A DNA stretch of 64,000 nucleotides, taken from positions 2,232,001-2,296,000 of the forward strand of contig NZ_FUIH01000007.1 of assembly GCF_900162695.1 (NCBI RefSeq), written 5' to 3'. Below, piece by piece: positions 45,729 to 53,259 of this stretch (positions are counted from its first letter, which is position 1; each line of letters starts with the position of its first letter). Below the pieces are notes generated by a model. That model made no database searches and was not told the DNA's origin. It saw only the letters and a program-made list of their open reading frames with translations. A program made the position numbers and the translations under genes. Source of the DNA: Virgibacillus siamensis. GTDB taxonomy: Bacteria; Bacillota; Bacilli; Bacillales; Amphibacillaceae.

Positions 45729-46775
45729 TTGGGACAACATTTTAAAGTAGATTTTCATACACATGTTATATCGGAAGAATTTTTGAATCTTGCCGAAAAA
45801 TATGGTGATGACCGCTGGCCGGTTCTGGAAAAAACGTGTGACTGCGGCGCCAACATTATGATAGCTGGAAAGAAATTCAGAGAAATTACCGATCACACGT
45901 GGGATCCGGAAGAACGCATAAGAGATATGGACAACGAAGGAATTAATGTCCAGGTATTATCACCGATTCCGGTCACATTCAGCTACTGGTCTGAACCTGA
46001 ACAAGGTCTTGAAATGGCTCGTTTTCAAAATGATTTTATCGCATCCACTGCAAAGGAATATCCAAAGCGGTTTGTCGGATTAGGTACCGTTCCACTGCAG
46101 GATGTTGATTTGGCTATTAAAGAAATGGACCGGGCAATCCATGAATTAGGATTGAAAGGAATCGAACTGGGAAGCAATGTTAACGGGAAGAACCTGGACG
46201 ATCCTTCATTACGAAAGTTCTTTCAATACGCTGATCAATGGAATGTCCCACTGTTTATTCATCCGTGGGCAACAATGGGACGGGAACGCATGCCGCGCCA
46301 TAATTTCATGTATATGGTCGGAATGCCTTCTGAAACAGCACTTGCAGCCGGAAGCATCATCATGAGCGGGATGCTGGATGAGTATCCAAACCTGAAAATT
46401 TGCTTTGCACATGGCGGCGGTTCATTGCCGTATCTGCTGCCGAGAATGGACAAAGGCTGGAATGTCTGGCCGCAGATCAGAAAAACCGAAAACCTTCCAA
46501 GTCATTATGCGAAGCAGTTCTATTATGACACGCTGGTTTATGATACGCAGAATTTGCAGTTCATGCTGGACAAGTTTGGTCCAAAGCAGATTATGGTTGG
46601 GACGGACTACCCGTTTTTACTTCGTGAAGTTCCGGCGGGTAACATTGTTGAGCGTATATCTTTATATGATGAGGATAAGGACAGAATCCGCGGATTGAAT
46701 GCCCTGGAATTTTTGAATTTGGATAAAGAAACATTTCAGCGTACACCTCAGACCAGCAACAACCATACATCATAA
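45729..46775 (+). CDS. Amidohydrolase-family decarboxylase (ACMSD-like)
   Basis: A 348-residue amidohydrolase_2 protein. The N-terminal metal motif HxH is in KVDFHTHVISEEF; further ligands lie in PLFIHPWATMGRERM near residue 178, ICFAHGGGSLPYLL near 222, and the Asp in MVGTDYPFLLREV near 290. This layout matches 2-amino-3-carboxymuconate-6-semialdehyde decarboxylase and related nonoxidative decarboxylases. In this operon it would remove a carboxyl from a ring-cleavage product or diphenolic acid. The start is TTG 45729 with GGGAG upstream. Confidence 0.86.
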   Translation: MGQHFKVDFHTHVISEEFLNLAEKYGDDRWPVLEKTCDCGANIMIAGKKFREITDHTWDPEERIRDMDNEGINVQVLSPIPVTFSYWSEPEQGLEMARFQNDFIASTAKEYPKRFVGLGTVPLQDVDLAIKEMDRAIHELGLKGIELGSNVNGKNLDDPSLRKFFQYADQWNVPLFIHPWATMGRERMPRHNFMYMVGMPSETALAAGSIIMSGMLDEYPNLKICFAHGGGSLPYLLPRMDKGWNVWPQIRKTENLPSHYAKQFYYDTLVYDTQNLQFMLDKFGPKQIMVGTDYPFLLREVPAGNIVERISLYDEDKDRIRGLNALEFLNLDKETFQRTPQTSNNHTS

Positions 46776-46788
46776 GGAGGAATCTGAC

Positions 46789-47022
46789 ATGGCTTTTGTT
46801 ATAACATCACCTTGTAAGAATGAGAAATCAGGCGAATGTGTTGAAGTTTGCCCTGTGGATTGTATCGAAGAAGGCGAAGACATGTTTCATATCGACCCGG
46901 ATCTCTGCATTGATTGCGGAGCATGCGAGGCTGCCTGTCCGGTTGAGGCAATCTATATGGAAGATGAAGTACCGGAGGAAGAAAGTGAATTTATCAGTCT
47001 TGCCCGTAAATTTTTTGAATAG
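46789..47022 (+). CDS. 7Fe-type ferredoxin ([3Fe-4S][4Fe-4S])
   Basis: A 77-residue protein. Cysteines lie at 9, 17, 21, 25 and 40, 43, 46, 50. The spacing (C9-x7-C17-x3-C21 and C40-x2-C43-x2-C46-x3-C50) is the pattern of Azotobacter FdI-type seven-iron ferredoxins. The tail is acidic. It closes the oxygenase operon and is the likely electron carrier between the YumC-like reductase and the Rieske oxygenase. ATG 46789 follows AAGGAGG. Confidence 0.9.
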   Translation: MAFVITSPCKNEKSGECVEVCPVDCIEEGEDMFHIDPDLCIDCGACEAACPVEAIYMEDEVPEEESEFISLARKFFE

Positions 47023-47059
47023 AGTCACCAAGCAGCACTTTTCTTAAACTGCATTCCAC

Positions 47060-47096
47060 AAATTACGGGAGATGATTTGCATCCCCCGTAATTTTT
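47060..47096 (+). terminator. Terminator of the Rieske oxygenase operon
   Basis: 15-nt arms (AAATTACGGGAGATG and CATCCCCCGTAATTT, one mismatch) with a 5-nt loop and a T run, right after the ferredoxin gene. Confidence 0.75.
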
Positions 47097-47201
47097 CATA
47101 TTGAATCATTCCCTGCCTGCTTGATACCTATTTCCCAAATTCTTGAGAAATTAATATAAAAAAGACCAAGACACTAACTTGTGCCTTGATCTGAAATCAT
47201 A

Positions 47202-48221
47202 TTACGCATGAACTTTTTGTTCTTTTGCCAATTCCTGGGCAACCCCAATAATCCAATCTTCCTGACCGCCGACTGCACCCATTTCAGCGATTTTCGTTAG
47301 AATATAACGCGGGTCTACCCCATACTCCTTACCTGCTCTCTCGGCGAACAGCAAGAAACTGGAGTAAACGCCTGTGTAACCCAGTGTTAAGCTTAAATTA
47401 TCAATTTGAACAGGACGTTCCATGATTGGCTTGATAACATTTTCCGCAGCGTCCATTGATTTATACAAATCCACATCATGAGGGATATCCAGTTTATTCA
47501 GCACAGCGACCAGCTGCTCGGTAGCCGTATTGCCGGCCCCGGCTCCCATCCCGGCAAGGCTTGAATCAATTCTATCGGCTCCCTCCTCATATGCTGCAAT
47601 CGAGTTTGCTACACCTAAGGATAAATTATTGTGTCCATGGAAACCAATTTCTGTATTTAAATTTTCTTTAAACAGAGCGATTCTCCGGCGTGTATCCTCC
47701 ATTGTTAAAGCACCGGCGGAATCTACCACATAAATGGTTTTTGCTCCATAGGATTCCATCTTTTTTGCTTCTGTCAACAGATTTTCCGGGGAAGTGCGGT
47801 GTGACATCATAAGGAATCCGACCGATTCCATTCCTAATTCATTTGCAGTTTTAATATGCTGCTCCGATACATCCGCTTCCGTACAATGTGTTGCAACACG
47901 GACAACCTGTGCTCCCCAGTCATTTGCCCGCTTCAGGTGTTCAATCGTACCAATTCCCGGCAGCAGCAATACACTTATTTTGGCATTTTTCGCATTGTTT
48001 ACCGCAGTTGTAATAATATCTTTCTCCGTCTCTTTGGAAAACCCAAATTGAATGGAACTTCCACCTAGACCATCACCGTGTGTTGCTTCTATAATGTCTG
48101 CACCTGACTCGTCAATTAATCGTGTTATTTCAGCAATTTGATCCATCGAATACTGGTGACGGATTGCGTGCATTCCATCACGTAATGTAACATCATTAAT
48201 GGTTACGCTTCTTTTGCTCAT
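47202..48221 (-). CDS. dmpG: 4-hydroxy-2-oxovalerate aldolase
   Basis: A 339-residue DRE-TIM metallolyase. NDVTLRDGMHAIRHQYS near residue 10 holds the catalytic Arg, the metal Asp and the catalytic His; the metal HxH is in TEIGFHGHNNLSLG near 200; GAGAGNTATEQLVAVL follows near 235. It cleaves 4-hydroxy-2-oxovalerate to pyruvate and acetaldehyde, the last carbon split of meta cleavage. It overlaps the acetaldehyde dehydrogenase gene by 4 nt, and the two enzymes normally form a channelling complex. It has the full family length. Confidence 0.94.
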   Translation of the reverse strand: MSKRSVTINDVTLRDGMHAIRHQYSMDQIAEITRLIDESGADIIEATHGDGLGGSSIQFGFSKETEKDIITTAVNNAKNAKISVLLLPGIGTIEHLKRANDWGAQVVRVATHCTEADVSEQHIKTANELGMESVGFLMMSHRTSPENLLTEAKKMESYGAKTIYVVDSAGALTMEDTRRRIALFKENLNTEIGFHGHNNLSLGVANSIAAYEEGADRIDSSLAGMGAGAGNTATEQLVAVLNKLDIPHDVDLYKSMDAAENVIKPIMERPVQIDNLSLTLGYTGVYSSFLLFAERAGKEYGVDPRYILTKIAEMGAVGGQEDWIIGVAQELAKEQKVHA

Positions 48222-49120
48222 TGAACTGTCTCTCCCTTCAGTAAACTTTCTGCGATAACCTCACCGGTTTTTGTAGCAGCTGAAGTGATGATATCCAAAT
48301 TCCCTGCATATTTCGGCAGGAAGTCACCATTGCCTTCCACTTCTACAGATACTGTAACAACATTCCCTTTAACTACAGGGTCTGCTTTATAACGATAACC
48401 TTTTACATATCCTTGTACTGTTTGAAGCATGGATTCCAATGATTTAAATATTTCTTCTTTATGTTCCTCGGCATTTCCGCCTGTTTTCACATGAATCGTA
48501 TTTCGCATAAGTATTGGTGGATCAGCAGGATTTAGTGTAATAATTGCTTTCGATTCTTTGGCCCCCCCAACTTCCCGAAGTGCATCTGCTGTTGTTACGG
48601 TAAATTCATCGATATTTTGCCTTGTTCCAGGTCCTGCACTTTTACTGGAAATGGAAGCGACAATTTCAGCATAATCAACATCAATTACATCGGAAATTGC
48701 CTTTACCATTGGAATCGTTGCCTGGCCGCCACATGTAACCATATTCACATTGTCCAGGTGTGGAATTTCATTTTCTTTCAAATTGACAGCAGGCACGAGA
48801 AAAGGTCCAACTGCAGCCGGTGTTAAATCAATCGCCTTTTTACCCATTTCTTTCAAGATTGGGGCATTATATGCATGAGCTTTTGCAGAAGTAGCTTCAT
48901 AGACTATATCTGCAAGTTCCGGGTTTTCTTTCAACCCATCGATTCCGTAATTAATTGCTTCCAGTCCATTCTCCCGCGCCCTTTGCAAACCTTTTGATTC
49001 CGGATCAATTCCAATTAGTGCGGTAACTTCCAGTTTGTCACTTCTCAGCAACTTGTACATCAGATCTGTTCCGATATTTCCCGAACCAATGATGGCACAT
49101 TTAATCTTCTTCTCTGGCAT
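48218..49120 (-). CDS. dmpF: Acetaldehyde dehydrogenase (acylating)
   Basis: A 300-residue enzyme that converts acetaldehyde, NAD and CoA to acetyl-CoA. The NAD-binding start is KCAIIGSGNIGTDLMYKLL, the catalytic Cys is in NMVTCGGQATIPMV near residue 130, and SSKSAGPGTRQNIDEFT near 155 is highly typical. I start at ATG 49120 (MPEKKIK), 8 nt after AAGGAG; an earlier ATG is too close to the ribosome site. Its start overlaps the GntR gene end by 20 nt. Confidence 0.93.
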   Translation of the reverse strand: MPEKKIKCAIIGSGNIGTDLMYKLLRSDKLEVTALIGIDPESKGLQRARENGLEAINYGIDGLKENPELADIVYEATSAKAHAYNAPILKEMGKKAIDLTPAAVGPFLVPAVNLKENEIPHLDNVNMVTCGGQATIPMVKAISDVIDVDYAEIVASISSKSAGPGTRQNIDEFTVTTADALREVGGAKESKAIITLNPADPPILMRNTIHVKTGGNAEEHKEEIFKSLESMLQTVQGYVKGYRYKADPVVKGNVVTVSVEVEGNGDFLPKYAGNLDIITSAATKTGEVIAESLLKGETVQ

Positions 49121-49781
49121 GTTCATCTCTCCTTGAATTTCGTTTTTTTCCTTCACAGCAATAGTCACAGGCTTCTTCCAAATGTTGCTTCAGTATTTCT
49201 TGCGCTTTGTCGATTTTCCCAGCCGTTAACATCTCCACAACGTATAAATGCTGTGTTATAATTTCTTCCTGATTGGAGCGGCTCACCTCACTGGTTATAT
49301 CAATCAGCGTCCGAAATAATTCTGTCAGTGATGACCAAAGCTGGATGAGTGTACGATTCGTTGTCATCTGTACAAGCAGACCATGAAAAGCAAGGTCGAT
49401 TTCAATATCCCTTTCGCCTTTTTCATGGGCTTCTTTCATTTGATCAATATACAGAAAAAGCAATCCCTTGTTTTTTTCCAGTTCATCCTCGGATATTTGT
49501 GTCAAAGCATGACGCTCCAGAAGTAACCGGCTATTGTACAAATCCTGAATTTCCTTTACGTCAAAACCTTTCACAACTGTCCGGCCATTGGAATGCTTTT
49601 CAACGAGATTTTCAGATTCCAGCCTGGCAATTGCCTCTCTAATGGGACCACGGCTGACATTAAGTTCTTTTGACAATGTTGCCTCTACCAGGTAATCCCC
49701 TTTTGAATAACTACCCAGAATAATTTCCTTTCTCAAATGATCAAGTACTTGATTGAATATATTCTTTTTCACGATCCTCAT
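49101..49781 (-). CDS. GntR-family regulator, FCD subfamily, of the aldolase-dehydrogenase genes
   Basis: About 226 residues with an N-terminal winged helix (YLVEATLSKELNVSRGPIRE) and a helical FCD domain with the D...H pattern (EIDLAFHGLLVQ). It is the first gene of the GntR-dmpF-dmpG unit and overlaps dmpF, so it probably controls it. The start is ATG 49781; a TTG 6 nt upstream is also in reach of the AAGGAG site. A palindrome likely to be its operator lies 31-45 nt upstream. Confidence 0.88.
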   Translation of the reverse strand: MRIVKKNIFNQVLDHLRKEIILGSYSKGDYLVEATLSKELNVSRGPIREAIARLESENLVEKHSNGRTVVKGFDVKEIQDLYNSRLLLERHALTQISEDELEKNKGLLFLYIDQMKEAHEKGERDIEIDLAFHGLLVQMTTNRTLIQLWSSLTELFRTLIDITSEVSRSNQEEIITQHLYVVEMLTAGKIDKAQEILKQHLEEACDYCCEGKKRNSRRDEHAREED

Positions 49782-49811
49782 AAACAACTTATCTCCTTAA
49801 ATATTCTGAAA

Positions 49812-49826
49812 AGTTAACAGTTAACT
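49812..49826. promoter_or_regulatory. Candidate GntR operator
   Basis: AGTTAACAGTTAACT is a perfect 7-bp inverted repeat around one base, just upstream of the GntR start codon, the place and size expected of an FCD-type operator. Confidence 0.55.
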
Positions 49827-49838
49827 AATTAGAATTAT

Positions 49839-49852
49839 AGATACCGCTTTCA
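49839..49852. promoter_or_regulatory. Cre-like site upstream of the GntR-dmpF-dmpG unit
   Basis: On the minus strand TGAAAGCGGTATCT matches the cre consensus at 13 of 14 positions. Confidence 0.4.
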
Positions 49853-49952
49853 GAAATGTCAAGAAGATAAATAACATTTTTCAAGTTATTCAACCAAATT
49901 CGGATGGTACCTATAAAACTCCTTCCGGGCGTGGAAGGAGTTTTATATTCGT

Positions 49953-50942
49953 TTATTTATTGGCGGCTGCGGGTGATTTTACAAATGGTGTTCCGCGTTT
50001 AAAGTACGAGTCCGGCAGTGGGGCACCGTAGTAAATAATGGCTTTTTCAAGCTCTCCTTCTTCCCATTTAACAGGTTTCCAGTCCGGATCAAAGATAAGA
50101 TAGCCGGAATCTCCAAACAACTCTATGCGATTGCCGCCCGGTTCGAAAACATACATGCACATTGCCTGTGATACGCCATGTTTTAATGGACCCGCTTCTA
50201 TTTGAATTTCATTTTCCGTTAATATTTCCGACAAGTCATGTAAATGCTGCGGAAATCCATACCAGAATGCAATATGATGTAATCTGCCCAACCCCGGTTC
50301 AGGTGTCCCCTGATCGCCCATGAAAGCAAGTTCATGTACTAATGGGCTGACACTTAACCACGTACCAATTTCCGATCCATCATTTTTTACGACATGTTCC
50401 CTTAAATTAAAGCCAAGATCACTCATCATAAACTTCTTGTTTGCGGTTACATTACTGGACAACAGGTTAACATGATCAATACGACGAACCGGAACACCTC
50501 TTGTTGGGCGCTTTTGCGGCCGGTTTTTCAGCAATGTGCATTCACTTTCAGGAGCTTGATAATAATCTACATCCCACAAAATTTCCATGTTGTGATTGTC
50601 AGGTGTTACAAATTGATATGCTGCGCCATGACCGAGATCACCATCAATCCAGCCTTTTCCGGCACCCGATTTTTCAAGGTCTTTCACACGGCGTTCCAAT
50701 GCATTTTTCGAACTCGCCCGCCAGCTGACATGACCCAGTCCCGGTTCATTTCGTTCCGTAATTTTTAATGAATGATGATAGAAGTCCTCATACGACCGAA
50801 GATATACAGACTGTCCTTCCCTGTCGACCTCAGTCATCCCTAAAATTTCTTTAAAAAACCACAGTGTTCCATCCGGATTCGGTGTAAACATTTCCACATG
50901 AGCCAGTTGAGCAACATCGAACCTTTTTAATTCATTTTCCAT
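49953..50942 (-). CDS. Second extradiol ring-cleavage dioxygenase (VOC superfamily)
   Basis: A 329-residue two-domain VOC protein. Iron ligands are the His in RRIDHVNLLSSN near residue 155, the His in LHHIAFWYGF near 220, and the Glu in GNRIELFGDSGY near 275. It is similar in plan to the enzyme at 44598-45608 but clearly diverged, so the two may cleave different catechols. ATG 50942 follows AGGGAGG. It has its own promoter region with a cre-like site and an IclR-type motif, separate from the tautomerase gene upstream. Confidence 0.9.
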   Translation of the reverse strand: MENELKRFDVAQLAHVEMFTPNPDGTLWFFKEILGMTEVDREGQSVYLRSYEDFYHHSLKITERNEPGLGHVSWRASSKNALERRVKDLEKSGAGKGWIDGDLGHGAAYQFVTPDNHNMEILWDVDYYQAPESECTLLKNRPQKRPTRGVPVRRIDHVNLLSSNVTANKKFMMSDLGFNLREHVVKNDGSEIGTWLSVSPLVHELAFMGDQGTPEPGLGRLHHIAFWYGFPQHLHDLSEILTENEIQIEAGPLKHGVSQAMCMYVFEPGGNRIELFGDSGYLIFDPDWKPVKWEEGELEKAIIYYGAPLPDSYFKRGTPFVKSPAAANK

Positions 50943-50974
50943 TACGATTTCCTCCCTGTAATTTTTAAATATAT

Positions 50975-50988
50975 TGATAGCGCTTACA
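50975..50988. promoter_or_regulatory. Cre-like site upstream of the second extradiol dioxygenase
   Basis: TGATAGCGCTTACA matches the cre consensus at 13 of 14 positions, 33 nt before the start codon. Confidence 0.5.
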
Positions 50989-51080
50989 CCAACTGTAAAA
51001 AAATTAGACTAGGCAAAACATACAATAAAAATATTTCCTCATAAGATTTTATCGCTATAATGCATTAAATAAAGCACCTG

Positions 51081-51097
51081 GTTCCTCTATGCGCAAC
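51081..51097. promoter_or_regulatory. IclR-type operator motif, copy 1
   Basis: GTTCCTCTATGCGCAAC lies in the 255-nt gap upstream of the second extradiol dioxygenase. It aligns with two copies in the IclR promoter region. Confidence 0.55.
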
Positions 51098-51197
51098 ACC
51101 ATGAAATTTTTTATGAAAAAGTTCCTGGGCTGAAAGTGCTAGAATTGAAGTGAAAAAATGTGCCAGGAGATTCAACCCAGAATCCCCTGTCTGCACC

Positions 51198-51389
51198 TTA
51201 TTTCCCTAACTCCTTTGCACTCTTTCCGCCAACTGACCAGTGTGTTTTCGGTACTTCACTGACAATAACCCGCACATTTTGCTTCGGAGCATCCAATGTT
51301 TCACTTACGGTATCTGCTACATTTGCCATCAGGGCATCAATTTTTTCCTGTGGTCTGCCCTCCAACACCTGAATATTAACAAGTGGCAT
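51198..51389 (-). CDS. dmpI: 4-oxalocrotonate tautomerase
   Basis: A 63-residue product that becomes 62 residues after Met removal, exposing the catalytic Pro1. Arg11 and Arg39 of the family are present, and Trp takes the place of Phe50. It ketonises 2-hydroxymuconate to 2-oxo-3-hexenedioate in the dehydrogenase branch of meta cleavage. ATG 51389 follows AAAGGAGAG. The decarboxylase gene is 23 nt upstream on the same strand. Confidence 0.92.
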   Translation of the reverse strand: MPLVNIQVLEGRPQEKIDALMANVADTVSETLDAPKQNVRVIVSEVPKTHWSVGGKSAKELGK

Positions 51390-51412
51390 TTAAATCTCTC
51401 CTTTCCATGAAC

Positions 51413-52198
51413 CTATTTTACGAAGAACGAGATATCTCCGATTCCGCCATATTTTGCGCTGACATAATCCCCCGGTGATAAACGGACTGCTGTTGTGATT
51501 CCTCCTGATAAAATCGGCTGACCAACTTTCACTTTTTCGCCTTTTTTACTTAACATGTTCGCCAGTCTGGCAATCGAATTTGCCGGGTGTCCAAGCACAG
51601 CAGCACCGGCGCCTAATTGCTGAATTTCACCATTAATGGATAAGGTAACTCCGACAACATCCAGTTCCACCGTATCCGGTCTTTTCAAATTTGTTCCAAA
51701 TACCGCTCCCGCTGCAGATGTGTTGTCAGCTACAACATCCGGCAGCGTAAAATTAAAGTTTTCATAGCGGCTGTCGATGATTTCAATAGCCGGGAAAACA
51801 TATTCGGTGGAGCGGAGCACATCAAGCGGTGTCACGTTTGGCCCTTCCAAATCACGTGATAAAACAAATCCAATTTCCGGTTCCACTTTTGGGTGAATGT
51901 AATCATCGATTGAGATAGAATCTCCTTCATTGACAACCATGTAATCAAATACGTAGCCATAGATTGGATCATCCACATTCATCTGCTTCATCTTAGCCTC
52001 ACTGGTGATACCCATCTTCGGTCCAATGATTTTATGGCCCTCTGCTAGCTTTTGATTAATGACTTCTTCCTGAACCAAATACCCCTCTTCAATTGTCAAT
52101 TCCGGGTATAATTCGGCAGTTATTTTCGTGATTTCTCTTTTTTCTTTTTCTGCGTTATGTGTATAATCGGCAAGCTTTTTAATCAAATTTTTGTCCAT
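51413..52198 (-). CDS. dmpH: 4-oxalocrotonate decarboxylase
   Basis: A 261-residue member of the hydratase/decarboxylase family. GPKMGITSEAKMKQMNVDDP near residue 60 and YGYVFDYMVVNEGD, with the metal-site EIGFVLSRDLEGPNVT near 107, fit DmpH/XylI better than the hydratase. It decarboxylates 2-oxo-3-hexenedioate to 2-hydroxypenta-2,4-dienoate with Mg. I choose ATG 52198 (GGGAGG upstream); the in-frame extension upstream runs into a short tandem repeat and lacks a ribosome site. Its paralogue is the hydratase at 52455. Confidence 0.88.
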   Translation of the reverse strand: MDKNLIKKLADYTHNAEKEKREITKITAELYPELTIEEGYLVQEEVINQKLAEGHKIIGPKMGITSEAKMKQMNVDDPIYGYVFDYMVVNEGDSISIDDYIHPKVEPEIGFVLSRDLEGPNVTPLDVLRSTEYVFPAIEIIDSRYENFNFTLPDVVADNTSAAGAVFGTNLKRPDTVELDVVGVTLSINGEIQQLGAGAAVLGHPANSIARLANMLSKKGEKVKVGQPILSGGITTAVRLSPGDYVSAKYGGIGDISFFVK

Positions 52199-52236
52199 TT
52201 TCTTCCTCCCGATGTATTCTGAAGTATGCATTATAC

Positions 52237-52363
52237 CGTGCGAAGTCTGACTGAAACGTGCGATATTCATTTCAATCGTGCGAACTACAGCCCAAACGTG
52301 CGATATTCATTTCAATCGTGCGAACTCCGGCCCAAACGTGCGAAATTCCATTCAATTGCGCGA
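52237..52363. repeat. Seven CGTGCGA heptamers phased at exactly 20 bp
   Basis: CGTGCGA starts at 52237, 52257, 52277, 52297, 52317 and 52337, and a degenerate copy (TGCGCGA) at 52357. Spacers alternate between types ending ATTTCAAT and GCCCAAA, giving a 40-bp outer period. It lies between dmpE and dmpH. Confidence 0.8.
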
Positions 52364-52454
52364 AATCTTCTTCACCAAAAACGCAAAATCTTCTTCAAAA
52401 GGTAAAGCTCCCGCAGCCCTGAACAACATTTCACCACGCCTCAAATATCCTTAT

Positions 52455-53249
52455 TTATTCTGTAAATGTTACGCTCACTTCGCCCAGTTCAGCAAATTTC
52501 ACATAAAAATGATCACCCGGTTCCGCTTCAATTGCCGCGGATAAGGCACCTGATAAAATAACCTCGCCTGCTTTCAGTGTAATATCGTATTTGGCCAATT
52601 TATTCGCAAGCCAGGCAACACATTTCGCCGGATCACCAAGTGCTGCAGCACCGACACCAGTGTTTTGCAATGTGTCATTCTTATAAACTGCCATACCGAT
52701 CTGTTTCAAATCAATGTCGGTAATCTTTTTCGGATTATTGCCTAGCAGATATAACCCGGAAGAGGCATTATCCGCCACGGTGTCTGCAAGCGTAATCTTC
52801 CAGTCTTTTATTCTGCTGTCCACAATTTCAAGTGCCGGAACAACTGCATCTGTTGCCTGCAAAACATCGAGTGATGTTACATTTGGCCCAACCAAATCCT
52901 CTTTTAAAATAAAGGCAATCTCGCCCTCCACTTTTGGCTGAAGGACACGATTGGCAGGAATCTCTCCCCTGTTGTTCACTTCCATATCATCGGTCAGATG
53001 ACCATAATCCGGTTCACCGACACCCAGCATTTCCTGCATTGCTTTAGACGTCAGCCCAATTTTCTTTCCAGTAACCTTCCTGCCGCTTTCCACATTAGCC
53101 TGGATTGTCTGCAGTTGGACATAATATGCCTCATCAATGGTGAGGTCGGGATCCACCGCGGTTAACGGTTGAACCCCTTCCCCATCACTCCAGGCCCTTG
53201 CAAGATGGTTAGCATGGCTTTCAATTTTGGATTTATTTTCTGTTACCAT
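52455..53249 (-). CDS. dmpE: 2-hydroxypenta-2,4-dienoate hydratase
   Basis: A 264-residue hydratase-family enzyme. GKKIGLTSKAMQEMLGVGEP near residue 48 and YGHLTDDMEVN, with the metal ligands in VEGEIAFILKEDLVGPNVTS near 108, are typical of DmpE/MhpD. It adds water to 2-hydroxypenta-2,4-dienoate to give 4-hydroxy-2-oxovalerate. ATG 53249 follows AGGAGG. It sits 10 nt after the semialdehyde dehydrogenase gene. Confidence 0.9.
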   Translation of the reverse strand: MVTENKSKIESHANHLARAWSDGEGVQPLTAVDPDLTIDEAYYVQLQTIQANVESGRKVTGKKIGLTSKAMQEMLGVGEPDYGHLTDDMEVNNRGEIPANRVLQPKVEGEIAFILKEDLVGPNVTSLDVLQATDAVVPALEIVDSRIKDWKITLADTVADNASSGLYLLGNNPKKITDIDLKQIGMAVYKNDTLQNTGVGAAALGDPAKCVAWLANKLAKYDITLKAGEVILSGALSAAIEAEPGDHFYVKFAELGEVSVTFTE

Positions 53250-53259
53250 AAACAGCCTC

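Noticed and set aside
45729..46775. Firm call as ACMSD of the kynurenine pathway
   Set aside because: No 3-hydroxyanthranilate dioxygenase, kynureninase or aminomuconate deaminase is seen; only the family is supported.
52237..52363. CRISPR array
   Set aside because: Repeats are only 7 bp at 20-bp spacing, spacers recur in two types, and no cas gene is seen.
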